Source of the DNA: Epiperipatus broadwayi | Lineage: Eukaryota; Onychophora; Udeonychophora; Euonychophora; Peripatidae | Reading direction: 5' to 3' | Length of the DNA stretch: 64,000 nt | Assembly: GCA_028023455.1 (NCBI GenBank) | Contig: JAQFVV010012477.1 | Span: 2,502,650-2,566,649, forward strand | Shown: positions 36,594-48,377 of the stretch, piece by piece | How the letters are laid out: every line of letters starts with the position of its first letter | Position numbering within the stretch: position 1 is the first letter of the stretch | Notes under the pieces: model-generated | Told to the model about the DNA's origin: nothing | The model's input: the letters and a program-made list of their open reading frames with translations, nothing else | The model's database searches: none | Made by a program: the position numbers and the translations under genes

Positions 36594-37379
36594 CTCTTCA
36601 ATTTATAATTTTTATATAATTTTTTTAAAAAATTGTACAATATACTGTAACAGTCAAGTTTGTACATTCGCGTAACAGAATTCAGAATCCAAGCAAAAGA
36701 GACCGAAGCTGACCAGACTAGGACTGTGACATCCCGAGTCCGACCACACTTCAACTCGTAAGCCAGGATTCCAAGACTCAAGACCCTACGAATGACCACC
36801 TTGAAATTACACGTAGTATACCTCTTTCCACATGGCCGACATAGGTCACGGAGAAGCAATAAGACTCTGATAATTAAAAGAGAGGTTCTTAATTGACTAA
36901 AATATATCACTAATCTAATTTAACTTAATGCATAGTTTTCACATATATAGACTATAAATAATAATTAGAATTGGATTGAATTAGATCAATAACGAGACAG
37001 AGAATGAAATACATTAAATTAATTATATATTTATTTACAATTGGCATGAAATTGATCAGTTTTACACATTTCAGCGTCGAATGTACAAACATTGGGTGGA
37101 TAAGAGAACGCATTCTCTTTTTATATACAATTCAAAATCACTTTACATAAGTAATCATTAAATTTCATAGAGGGGTTTAACATGTGCCCATCTTATGAAT
37201 TGTTGACATTTAATACATAATCAATCACTACGTTAAGTCTATAAATCTCGATAAGCCAAATCCTATTACATTTGTGGCTGGTATATAAATAATTATATTA
37301 AACTTTGATCATGAATTCATTTACTAAAATATACAATATGACTTAATAACGAGCGCATAAACCAGCTCAAGTAATGATC

Positions 37380-37720
37380 GATCGAACATGGCTTTCGAGA
37401 GAAAATTTCAGAATGCTGAAAGCGTTATGTTAAGGTGGGAGAGTTGGCTGCATAAGATTTTACCAATGCGCTATGGCACAGGTAAACAATAATAGGAAAA
37501 GTCGCTCTGCGGATGGATGAAATAACTTCAGGGTTCTTGCGACAAACGCCGGTACCCTGTAACCGATCGCAATGCTGCGTGAAAAGGAACATTTTGTTCA
37601 GGAATGGTGGGGGACTTACGTGCTAACCTGGCCTTGGCTCAGGCTTCGCTACTGCTCTACCCTATAAAAGATGTGCTGGCAATGCCGTGGCTCCATCTTA
37701 AGATACGTATATTACGTATA
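37380..37720. other. GC-rich island inside the insertion
   Basis: Contrasts strongly with the surrounding AT-rich DNA. Contains CGATCG-type and CCGG sites, and TATAAAAGATG near 37662 resembling a TATA box followed within about 60 bases by AGATACGTATATTACGTATA, a near palindrome. No open frame of note. It may be the regulatory or structural core of the element. Confidence 0.4.
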
Positions 37721-38499
37721 GCAGCAAAACGAGAATATTTTTATAAAATAATATCACATCCGCCAAGCAAAGAATAGTATATTTCATACTATGAAATACG
37801 AGTTAATAGCATATTAGCTCTATCAAATTGGGACCAACTCTTGCGTAGCCTGATAATAAATGTCTATGCTACTAAAAGGAATATTACTACATCTGTACTT
37901 TGACATGTTCGATCTATTAAGTTACTTATAGATAATAAATATTTAAGGAGGGAAAGTATATTTCTATGGACTTAAGAATTTAAATGTCAAATATACTTAT
38001 AAATATGATCAAGGCTAAATTTAATTCTAAATAAAACTATAAGGTTAAGTTTTTAACTGGTTGATCAAAAGAGCCACATTTCGCATATTAAATCATTTAA
38101 ATAATAAAAAAAATAGGATTTCGAAACAGCGCAGAAAGTTGATGCTATAAATAAATTACGCGAAGATTTTCAAATAATATCTTCTTAAAACATGAAAATA
38201 AGTGCCTACTGTTTCGAAATATTGGCATATAAAATATAATAAGCATTTAAAATAAGCAAAGAAATATAGACACAACCGCAGTGATATAACTTTAAACTAA
38301 ATAATTTACTTTGAAGTGAATGGAAAATATAAATAAGTCAGATTATTTGAACTTTAACACATTAAATTTTGGATAGCAATTGACCTATTTAAAATATTAA
38401 TTAAATGGATTTAAGTTTTGGGTACATATTAGTTTTATAATTATTTTAAAAAGAAAGTTAGCTAACTTATATAGATATATTTACATAAAGAATTACACA

Positions 38500-38760
38500 G
38501 AATTACACAGAGCTCTGCGGTTTGAAAAATAAAACGGTACCGGTATTATTTATCTGGACTGCAAGTTCTTGGCTGTAGTTTTGGTGAATTTTACTCGGCG
38601 GCTGATGGCATCATCTTTCCCATTCTGTTAGGCTTATCTCTGCTAGCGGCATGATGGTGGTTTAGGCATTTCGACGAGAGAAACCCCGTTCTCCCACGGA
38701 GTAACAGCAACAAGATGCCCGCTTTTAGCCGGACATGTTAAACATTAACAATTGTGAAGA
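38500..38760. other. Second GC-rich island inside the insertion
   Basis: Includes AAAACGGTACCGGTATTATT and CCCCGTTCTCCCACGGAG. Shares no clear homology with the first island. A frame of 61 codons starts at 38735 but has no recognisable domain. Confidence 0.4.
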
Positions 38761-39644
38761 CTGGCTGCAATTCTCACTAACAATAAGGCTGCCCTCCTTG
38801 TTAAAAATACAGAGTATTTATATCTTTTCCTTATCGGAATCTATCGCCTCAAGACTCACTAAACTCAGGAATTTAATTAAATATTTTTCAATTTTACAAT
38901 CCAGATTTTTAAAATCTTAGATAACTTATGTTAGAAACATTCCATAAGCTATTATAATTAAGATTTTTCATTGCAAACAATTGTCCAATTTAGATTTTAA
39001 AATAACTTACTCTTATCTAAGGAGATTTTAATTAGTAAATTTTGAACTAGTTTTACTTTTTACGAATTCCAGGTGTGGTCGTTAATGACACTTGTTTACA
39101 ATCAAAAATCTTTTAATTACTTGACCAGCTTTTATTTTTAATCTTACATATAATAGAAACTCTTTCTATTTAAAAACAACTTTTTAACATTTTTTTAAAA
39201 CGAAAACATTTTTAACATATTTATTTAAAATAATTTACAAACATTTTGATATAGCTTTTAAATATATTTTCGAGAAACTTTTTCCCTGAAATATATTTAA
39301 AACAAGAAATCTTTTAACAATTTTTAAAGACATTTAATATTATTTTTAGATACTGGCTTTTACATATTTTAAATCATGTCTTTCTTCTATATAGCACAGA
39401 TTATATATCCACATACGAAATTACAATATTAAACAACAAAATTAATAATTTACACTTAACTTAAATAATATAACGAATATTTTTAGAAATATTAAATAAA
39501 TTTAGTACGCTATAATTTTACTAATCCTATCTAATTATAGCGTTGGTTCGCACGCAAATATATAATACTGTTTATACAGACATGAGCAAATTTTAGATTT
39601 ATTAACATTTAAATAGGTTCGAACTTAGCACAGATGAGAGTGTC

Positions 39645-41010
39645 ATTAGGTTTGATGATGAAACAATAGGGGCTTGGAAAGTTATCATTTCAATACTATG
39701 GAGGTAACAGTTGTATTTTGCAATTAGATATATAAGAGTGGACGTTGGCTTGAAGATTTTTTAAAAAAAACTATGATTCCAATTGTTAAAAAGAAGAGAA
39801 CTGTTAAATGTGAACAATACAGAACAATAAGTTGTTATCTCATGCTTCTAAAGTTTTATTGAAATTTAAACTCAAAGAACTTAGGGGAAGGTAGAGTATT
39901 ATATTGGGGAAGAACAGTTTTATTTTCACATAGGAAAAATACAAGAGATGCTATTGATGTTGTTAGAACAATTGCCAAAAGATATATATATATGTGTGTG
40001 TTTTATGGATTTGAAAAAACCATGATAGAGTAGTCTGGAATAAACTTATGACCAACTTAAAAGATAAAGGAGTGTTTTTGTAAAGAGAAAAGATTGATTT
40101 GGAATATGTGTACTGGACAAAGAATAAGAAATAAATTGGGGGTAATGAGTGATAAAATGAATATAGAAAGTGGAATTAGGTAAGAATGCAGTATGCTACA
40201 TATTCTTTTTAATATTTATTTAGAAGACATGCTAAATAATTATTTAGACTATGGATGAGAAAATGTTGGAGGTAGAATAATAAAATTCATAAGAATTGCA
40301 GATGATATGGTTCTTATAGCTGAGGATGAAAAATGTTTTCAGAATATGTTGAATAAATTGGAATAAGGTTGAATAGATTATTGAATGATAGTTAATATTT
40401 AGAAGACTAAGTGTTTATGGATATGGAGAAATGCAAAAACACTGCAAATTAAAATCCATTATAACATAGTTCAACAAGTAAAGGAATTTAGATATTTGGG
40501 TAGCTGGTTGAGTGAATACGGAAGAAGTGAAGTTAAAAGAAGAATAGCATTAGCAAATGTGGTACTTATTAAGAAAAAGAAAATATTTTATTCACATTTG
40601 CAGAGTGAATTAAGAAAGAGATTAATTAAATGCTATGTGTGAAGTGTACTAATGTGTGGTTGTAAAACTTGGACAATGAGTAATAAAATTAAAAAACAGA
40701 TTGGAAGCTTTTGAGCTGTGGACATGTAGAAGAATGGAAAAAATTAATTGGTTGAATAAAGTAACAAATAAAGAAATTTTGAAAAGAGTAAATAAAAAAA
40801 TAAGATTGGTTGGAAATCAAAGAGAGAAAAAGAACCTGAATTGAACATACATTATAAAAATTATAGTTCAATGAAATATGTTTTGGAGGAAGAATTCAAG
40901 ATGGAAGAAGTTGATATTATTGGACGATCTAAAAGATGGGAAGACTTATGTGGAATTGAAAAGTTGGGCAATGAAGAGAAAAAAATGGAAAAATGGGTAA
41001 AAAGATAATG
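39645..41010 (+). pseudogene. RTE-like LINE, reverse transcriptase part (right half)
   Basis: Continuation of 35230-36593. Reads EDFLKKTMIPIVKKK, KCEQYRTIS (RT motif), then FMDLKKTHDRV-like sequence, VWNKLM, NIESGIR-EC, LFNIYLEDML, IRIADDMVLIAEDE (the catalytic A-D-D box), KEFRYLGSWLSEYGRSEVKR, LRKRLIKCYV, MCGCKTWTM, RRMEKINWLNKVTN and near the end LLDDLKDGKTYVELKSW-like residues. The order matches the family from RT fingers to the C-terminus. Multiple frameshifts and stops. The clade (RTE-like) is inferred from motif style and is uncertain. Confidence 0.85.
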
Positions 41011-41957
41011 TGACTACTCTATGAATATGTCCATTTGACAGAATACTGTTGATGATGATGCATTGGTAATAAATTCTGATTTGCATAATTTTCATAAATT
41101 AGAAATGATTGCAAGTTGTGGGAAATAAATAAGGTCTAACATATGGGTAAGATGTTTAAGAATTTATTTGATCAAAAGTTAGCACTTATGTAAAATGAGC
41201 AAAGTACATTCCCCTTATCACTGGTCTATTGTCAGAAAAATGTGCTTCAACAGACCTTCAAGTAGCAATGTTACAAGACATGAAAATTATTAAAAAGGAA
41301 TCTTTACTCAACATAATAACTGATTCGTATAAGAGTGTCATTAATTGTCTTGTGGGATCATAATTTACCAATAATTTTTAATTTAAAATAATGTCTTTTA
41401 ACATCTAGAATGTTTAAAGTTATTTCAGAAGTTACAATCAAACAGCATTTTCCATCTAGAAGACGGGGAATATTTTTTGCAGTCTCATAAAATAAATACG
41501 TTTGTTTACAAAAATAGTTTTTTGTTGGCTTTATAAATAATTTTAGATTTTTGTCCAAATCAGAAATAAAATATATGATATAAATTGTCTTTCTGGCTCC
41601 ATAAAATATTTTTATAAAATTTTAAATAATTTAAATAATTTCAACAAAAAAAACAAAACAAGAATATTATTACATGCTTAAATAGTATTTAATTTAATCT
41701 AGACGTTATTTTACTATTTATTTAAATAATTTTTGTATTATTTGGTTTTTGTCTGGTAAAATTTATATATAGTTTGTCTTATTATATATATATCAAATTT
41801 ACCAGTAATATATAATAAAATAAATTCTACAGAAGCTATGTAGATAATTATCAAGTATTATATTAATAAATTTTGGTATAAAACCAATATATATATATAT
41901 TACTTTGCTAAACGAGGTTTTCGATACGATGTATATTTATCAAAACACGACATATAT
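41011..41957. other. AT-rich stretch, one weak exon-like frame
   Basis: A minus-strand frame at 41358-41500 (AKNIPRLLDGKCCLIV, TSEITLNILDVKRHYF) looks more protein-like than most here, but no family is recognised. Otherwise featureless. Confidence 0.35.
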
Positions 41958-42151
41958 ATTAAATATTAAATCACTCCACATAGTTAAGAAATCCAGTACC
42001 GCCCTCTGTGAACTAATATATAAATACATTAGAGTTCGTATTCAAAATAGCCAGTTCAAAATGATAAATACATTAGAGTTCGTATTTATATATTAGTTCA
42101 CAGAGGGCGGTACTGGATTTCTTAACCATATGGGGTGATTTAATATTTAAA
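41958..42151. repeat. Recent foldback with internal direct repeat
   Basis: Arms 41958-42026 and 42082-42151 are nearly identical inverted copies, including CCAGTACCGCCCTCTGTGAA and its mirror. In the spacer TAAATACATTAGAGTTCGTA at 42021 is repeated directly at 42065. The GC-rich core stands out. No frame. Confidence 0.9.
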
Positions 42152-44394
42152 ATTTGTATATTTATTTCAGTATAGCGTTATGCACTGGGATTATTTTCTA
42201 TATACATTGTTAAAAGGAGATTGCCTTGACAACATGTTAAATTTGTTGGTTGTTATTGATATCGGTGTGTCTAAATGTTGTCTGATTTTAAAGATATATG
42301 TATATCTATAAATTGTTGTGAACAATAGTAAAGCAATGAATAATGTAGGATAAGGAGAAAGTACAGAGTGATGAATATGAAAAACACAGATATCAATGTA
42401 GCATGGAGGTAAAGAATACATTTTATTACATCCAATGGCATTTATTTTCATTAACTGTTTATTATATCCACAATGATTAACCTAAATAATAGCATTATAA
42501 GCTTTGATATAAGTATGTCATAAATATATAAAATCTTCTATGTAAGATTTTAAATATATATTCTTAAAAAAATGTGTGCTCAAAGTGTGTAATTATGAAA
42601 TCTGCTTGGGATCCTGGCTAAATAAAATACTCTGTCATACTATAATAAAACAATATCTCGGAATTCCAATACGTGTAAAGCAAAATAAGTCAATCTATTA
42701 TGTATCAAATAAATTCTTTATTCTTAACTAATAAAAAAAATATGAAGTCAGATTTTAAAAAAATGGCATTACTCACAAAAAATTATATATGTAAAATAAA
42801 TAAGTATATGCTCTCAAATTTTTTTTCTAAGAAAAATAAAATATTCACAAAGTAAATTAATAGTAAAAAAATGGATTAAGAATTTAAAAATAATTAAATA
42901 AGTAATATATTATCATAGAAAACCCAATGTGGGTGCGTTTCAGGAAAATATATAAATATGTGTGTCAAAGATATAGTGCGAAGAAATTTGATTATTCTGA
43001 TAAGCTTCAAATTTATGCCTATAAAAATATTATATTTTTACTAACAAATTATTAATAATTATGAGTGATAAGTTCTGATTGGATTAACTAATTATCCTCC
43101 GAAAGATATAATAAATAACTTCACATAAATAACAAGTTACTATATCTTTGGATATTATTGGATAATGTTGGCCTTATCTTGCTCTGTTCTATTCTCATGT
43201 TTTTTTATAAAATTCAATTGTAATATATATCTAACTCTAACTACCACTATTCAATAAATATGTATGTAAAGATAGCTCTTTGATCTGTCCTTTTATTGGA
43301 TATTTTTTTCAAGGGTCCACTTAGAGAAAAAGTCATATATTTATAAGATAAGTTATTTCATATATTTAGTTTTTTAACAATAAACAAAAGCCAAAACAAC
43401 TTAAAGGAGTACTATCTTGTAAATACTATTTATAAATTTTAATAATGTATTAACAATCTACAAGCCCTACTAATATATTACTTCTAATTAAGTGTTCACA
43501 TTACTAAGAAATAATTAGATATTCCAAGTGCCACTTTTACATAAAAACATAATTATAAAAAAAAAAAAACACAAATATTCGGAAAGTTTAGTATTTTCAG
43601 TATATAAAAAAATTGTAACAAAATACTGATTCATGTTATTACCGTTATCCTATTCTTAACAAGCTTATTTATTTAAATTGAGAAATAAAGAAAATACTTT
43701 TTTTTTTTGCTTTTTGGGAACTAAAAAAAAATACTATTCCATACAAATATTTTTTATTTATTTAAATAATACCTAACTTTTTTATTCATATTAAACAATC
43801 TTTTGTCCTTTTCTTCTAAAGATTACTAGAATGATGTGATGGTTAGTATATCACTGACTGGATAATATATGTATAAAAATAACTGACATTGTAAGAAATT
43901 CCATGTTTTGAAGATTGTAGGATTATATCTTAATGAAGTCTTTTAATGAAAATAAATAAATTAGTCATGATAAAATAATTTAGTTTTAAGAGTTTATATA
44001 TTTTTCATCACTGAAATTAAATAGATAAAACCAAAGCTGTCACATTTTGGTATGTAGGTTTTGTGGGGCACAAAAGTGCTTCATCACATGGGATCCAAGA
44101 TACCAAGATAATTAATAAAATTTACATGTAAATGATAACGATTACATTTTGTAATCCCATCATTTTAGAAATACATTTGCAGTGTAAATATATTTTATTT
44201 AAATATGAGAGAACTACTTCTTTACTCAATCTTGTTGTGACATTTGTCCAAGTTTTGAAATTTGAGGTTAGAGTTTGATATATATAGTAATATGTAAAGT
44301 CAGATGTCATAAATATGTAAAAATTAAGAGCGTGCTAATAAGGTCCAAACAAGCTTTTTTTATTATTAACATGCTTTTAATTATATATATATAA
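42152..44394. other. AT-rich stretch, nothing recognised
   Basis: No gene, RNA gene or repeat boundary is supported. Confidence 0.5.
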
Positions 44395-44705
44395 TAATAT
44401 TATAAATCGATATCCGTATTTCTTCAATATACGAATCTTATAATTAAATATTAGAAAATATAGTAATCAAAATTTTTGAAAAGTACAACAAATATAACCA
44501 CTTTCGATTATTCATATAGTCTTTGTCACCCAATATTTTGAAAGATTAACCTTTCCATAATTCTGTGACCTTTCAAAGTATTAGTTGACAAAGATTGAGG
44601 ATAGTTGAGAGTGCTTCTAAGTGATGATTATATTTTTGTACTTTTAAAATTTTTTGATTACTGTATTTACTAATATTTAATTATAAGATTCATATATATA
44701 TATAT
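44395..44705. repeat. Foldback of PLE 3' sequence next to the gap
   Basis: The left arm 44395-44540 is minus strand and the right arm 44580-44700 is plus strand. Both carry the PLE 3' UTR signature seen at 26070-26190: GACAAAGATT, AAGTGCTNCTAAGTGRTG-like, TTTTTTGATTACTGTATTTA and TTTAATTATA. The arrangement is head to head. The right arm runs into (TA)n and then the assembly gap. Confidence 0.7.
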
Positions 44706-44715
44706 ATGCCCTCCT

Positions 44716-45215
44716 NNNNNNNNNNNNNNNNNNNNNNNNNNNNNNNNNNNNNNNNNNNNNNNNNNNNNNNNNNNNNNNNNNNNNNNNNNNNNNNNNNNNN
44801 NNNNNNNNNNNNNNNNNNNNNNNNNNNNNNNNNNNNNNNNNNNNNNNNNNNNNNNNNNNNNNNNNNNNNNNNNNNNNNNNNNNNNNNNNNNNNNNNNNNN
44901 NNNNNNNNNNNNNNNNNNNNNNNNNNNNNNNNNNNNNNNNNNNNNNNNNNNNNNNNNNNNNNNNNNNNNNNNNNNNNNNNNNNNNNNNNNNNNNNNNNNN
45001 NNNNNNNNNNNNNNNNNNNNNNNNNNNNNNNNNNNNNNNNNNNNNNNNNNNNNNNNNNNNNNNNNNNNNNNNNNNNNNNNNNNNNNNNNNNNNNNNNNNN
45101 NNNNNNNNNNNNNNNNNNNNNNNNNNNNNNNNNNNNNNNNNNNNNNNNNNNNNNNNNNNNNNNNNNNNNNNNNNNNNNNNNNNNNNNNNNNNNNNNNNNN
45201 NNNNNNNNNNNNNNN
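44716..45215. other. Assembly gap, 500 N
   Basis: Exactly 500 N, a conventional placeholder size, so the true length is unknown. It follows a foldback and a (TA)n run, which explains the failed assembly. Confidence 0.99.
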
Positions 45216-45342
45216 TTCTTCCATTGAGTACTTTGTAATATTTTTTTCTGATAAGATAAAGTTTTTTCGGCTCCTTTTCTATAAAATCCATAATAGCACT
45301 TTCATATTCTTCTTTACTTTTCTTTATTTTAAAATTCTTGTA
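45216..45342 (-). CDS. Candidate partial exon, function unknown
   Basis: Below an AG at about 45343 (AATATAG) the minus strand stays open for at least 42 codons into the gap. Residues include SKEEYESAIMDFIEKEPKKL and YLIRKKYYKVLNG. It is charged and protein-like, unlike most frames here. It could be a second exon of the unit starting at 45661; it is cut by the gap. I do not recognise a family. Confidence 0.3.
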
Positions 45343-45481
45343 CTATATTTTTAATAATGTTTTCCTTTAAAAGATAAACATTCTTTCTTCATCATAATTT
45401 TTCTTTATGATAAAACGCATATTAAAATTTTTTCATAGAGAAGAATAAATAACTTTAAAGTAGCCTTATAAATTTTGTGCG

Positions 45482-45661
45482 TCATAATTTTTTCCTGACG
45501 GCATGTAACTTCTCTTTTAAATTTTCATATAGCGTCCCAATTATATTTCTTTGAGTTATAACAATCAGTTTCTGGTTGAGCATAAATAAAGTTGCATTAA
45601 GACAATTTCCAAATATTTTTACTTCGGTAATAAATTTAGGTATTTTCCCTTGTACTTCCAT
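45482..45661 (-). CDS. Candidate first exon, weak similarity to PSMG3-like chaperones
   Basis: An ATG at 45661 opens 59 codons to a TGA: MEVQGKIPKFITEVKIFG, NATLFMLNQKLIVITQ, GTLYENLKEK. The VITQ-X4-GTL spacing recalls the LVTQ-X4-GTL strand of proteasome assembly chaperone 3, a small cytosolic protein, but this is a recollection-level resemblance only. A CRE and an inverted CCAAT box lie 270-360 bases upstream, consistent with a minus-strand housekeeping promoter. If it is an exon, a splice donor must come before the stop; no strong GTRAGT was found. It may instead be chance. Confidence 0.25.
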   Translation of the reverse strand: MEVQGKIPKFITEVKIFGNCLNATLFMLNQKLIVITQRNIIGTLYENLKEKLHAVRKKL

Positions 45662-45839
45662 CTCTACTGTAGGTTTTGATTAAATTCGAATAAATTCCCT
45701 GGTAAGATAACTTTTAAAATTAGCAATCCATATCGATACAGTCAAAATATATTATATGTTACAGAAGAACTTTTTTTTTAAAATAAATAACAAATTTTAA
45801 ATTTAAATCACTTTTCCAGCTACGGTGTTATCAGCTACA

Positions 45840-46021
45840 AAAAATGTGTTACTTTCTCTTTCACTTACACATTACTTCTCCCCGCTCTGTATAATTCCTA
45901 TATTTTTGTCTGCTAATTTACCCCCGTTGATTGGTTAATAACTTTATTTTAGCGCGAACAAATTTATCCATTTTAGTTTTATAACAGACTAGACGTTTAA
46001 AATAAAGAATTGATGACGTCA
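45840..46021 (-). promoter_or_regulatory. Promoter-like region: CRE, CCAAT box, GC-richer patch
   Basis: A perfect CRE palindrome TGACGTCA is at 46014-46021. GATTGGTT at 45929-45936 is an inverted CCAAT box for minus-strand transcription. AGCGCGAAC near 45951 resembles an E2F-type site in reverse. CCCCGCTCTG and ACCCCCG patches lie at 45889-45926. These are far less AT-rich than the surroundings and sit upstream of the ATG at 45661. Direction is inferred; a divergent promoter is also possible. Confidence 0.35.
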
Positions 46022-47239
46022 TGTCTCAAAATATTATTTAGACTATATTTTTAAATTCAATTATACTTTTATAAAAATTATTTAAACTTTAAAAACAATT
46101 ATTAAAACAATATTTAATATTTTAAACTTTTACTTTAATGATCGATGGCAATTATATCTAGTTTCAAATTCACAAACTTTTATTATTATTTTAACAAGCG
46201 TGTGTGTGAAGGTATATAATATACAGTCACGTGTTTACTAACTTTATCAAATGGTTTTTTATTTACGTCTCGGTCTAAATTACCAAAACGGATATATTTT
46301 TTATAAGAATTTTGAAAATAATTTTAAAATGTTGAACTAAATATAACTCTCACCATCCTAAAGTTTATTTTAAACTATACTTTATTAATTTTGACTATTA
46401 AATATAATTATACACTACAGATAGCATTTATTTAATTTATTAGTTTTAAAATATTATATTCAAATTATTAATATAATTTTAACTATTGATAGCTGTATTA
46501 TTTATATGGCCAGCTTTTACAACCATATTCAATGATATATTTAAGCTTTATTTAACTGTTTTCTTTTAAAATAATTTATTTACATTTTTATATACCAGGT
46601 ATTTTCAGCTTTAAATTGTATTATAAAATCTAATTATCCTACTATTATTTATATATCATACAAACATAACTTAAAATTTAAAATTTTTTAATAATTGACC
46701 TTTCTACCTTAGTATGACCTACAGACAAGAGCACAATATATATATATATATACACACACACTCTTATTGTTACACTAAACAGACACCATATTGTCATGAC
46801 AATTAATAAAATATATATGTAAATGATTTAGATTTTCCAATCACTTTTATTTAAATATTCTATTTTATATTTAAAAAATAGTATATCCCATTAATAATTT
46901 ATTTAAAATAAAACTTATTTAAAAAATATTGCCTCATGATTACAGTAATTGTGCATGTAGTGAAATTACCTTTGTCAATCATACTTTATACAACTTATAC
47001 ATATTTTACAGGTTAGAATAGTGGCACAATAAGTAACACTGAAACGAGGGGTCTTAGGATTAATTCTGCTGCTGTTTTGTACAAATTTCTTTTAATAAAA
47101 ATATTTTTTATTATTATGCTGTATTGTCTTTTTATACATTTTACTAAATAGCTTTTCTATTTTTAATAATGATATCTTTTTGTTAATATGAAATTATCTT
47201 TTTACACATTTTACTATTCAGCTTTTCTTGTGAATTTAT
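46022..47239. other. AT-rich stretch, little recognised
   Basis: An E-box palindrome CACGTG sits near 46229 and a (TA)n-(CA)n tract near 46738. No coding frame is supported. Confidence 0.5.
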
Positions 47240-47760
47240 TTTTTCCAGTTTCCCAAGATGCAGTTCATGCTGACTAGTATTTTTCCATTTTCCCAAAATG
47301 AATTCATTCTTATTCGTATTTTTCTTTATTTTAACAAGATGTAATTCATGCTGAACTAATATTTTTCCATTTTCCCAAGATGCAATTCATAATAACTAAT
47401 GTCTTTCCACTTTCCCAAGATACAATTTACGCAGACTAGTATTTTTTCATTTTCACAAGATGCAACTTATGCTGAACTAGTATTTTACCATTTTACCAAG
47501 ATGCAATTTATGCTAACTAGTATTTTTCCATTTTTCTAAGATTCAGTTCTGGCTGACTACTATTTTTCCAATATGGAATTCACTAGTATTTTTCCATTTT
47601 CACAAGATGCAGTTTATGCTAACTTATATTTTTCCATTTTTCCAACATGAAATTCATGCTGATTAGTATTTTCCCATTATCCCAAGATGCAATTCATGCT
47701 GAATTAGTATTTTTCAATTTTCCAATTCATACTAACTAGAATTTTTCATTTTTTTTTTCA
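47240..47760 (+). repeat. Minisatellite, unit about 42-46 bases, roughly 11 copies
   Basis: A degenerate unit with CCATTTTCCCAAGATGCA, ATTCATGCTGA and CTAGTATTTTT repeats across the block, with indels. It is directly upstream of the retroelement tail at 47870-48215 and may belong to its 3' UTR. Confidence 0.9.
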
Positions 47761-47869
47761 CATGGAATTTATGTAAGAATGAACAATAACATTTAACTAT
47801 GAAAGCTATAGTACTCTCAGCAGCAAATGAACTCATTATTTATGGACCATATGTCAATCTAACACCAAC

Positions 47870-48158
47870 TACAACACCTCCTCCAGATTTTTTCATTCAT
47901 ATTATCATGTGTTTCCATGTATTTTTCTCTATATAACACTTAAAAAAAATGCTATGTAAATTTAATTTCATATGTATCTTGTTATATAATAATTATTTTT
48001 CTTTCAATTTCTGTAAATCATGTTTTCTATCAAGATTGTAAACCTTTATTACATATGTAGTATCATGAATCAATTTGTATTTAAGATCTCGTTTTGAAAT
48101 GTAACTTATGTAATCCTTTTTGAGTCTCAATAAAGTTTGCCCTTTGAAACATAAAAAC

Positions 48159-48215
<57 letters not shown>
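47870..48215 (+). mobile_element. 3' end of a LINE-related element with (AAT)n tail
   Basis: The end reads CAATAAAGTTTGCCCTTTGA then AACAT and (AAT)n. The full LINE downstream ends almost the same way (CAATAAAGTTTACTATTG, TTGAAACATAATAAT), so both share a 3' terminus and are likely one family. No coding part of this first element is recognised. Confidence 0.65.
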
Positions 48216-48218
<3 letters not shown>

Positions 48219-48377
48219 TATGTGGTCCTGCTGTGTCTTTAGTTAGATGAATTAGATAAACGTTTCCAACAAGAGTAGATAAAAATCTCTGAATTGCCAA
48301 AAACAGTTGCTTAAAACATCACCTGAAGATAATTAATATTCACACCTATCAGGGAAAGATTTCTAAACGCTATTCAG

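Larger units (their letters stand above)
36594..39644. mobile_element. 3051-base insertion with 6-base target duplication
   Basis: The hexamer ATTAGG occurs at 36588-36593 and again at 39645-39650, and joining the LINE at one copy restores an alignable frame (MKND before, ESYHFNTMEVTVV after). The insert starts CTCTTCAATTT and ends GATGAGAGTGTC. It has no long frame and no obvious terminal repeats of either orientation. Two islands are markedly richer in G+C: 37380-37720 (with CCGGTACCCTGTAACCGATC and a TATAAAAG box at about 37662) and 38500-38760. A 13-base inverted repeat (GTTTGTACATTCG) lies at about 36658-36672 and 37077-37092. It is therefore a non-autonomous or decayed element of unknown class, perhaps itself composite. 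Confidence 0.75.

Noticed and set aside
41358-41558. Exon on the minus strand
   Set aside because: Residues look protein-like, but no splice pair, start codon or family was recognised.
44670-45291. Long frames across 44716-45215
   Set aside because: They consist of N; only the short real sequence at the right end was considered.
47240-47760. CRISPR-like array
   Set aside because: Units are contiguous and degenerate with no spacers; this is a minisatellite in an animal genome.
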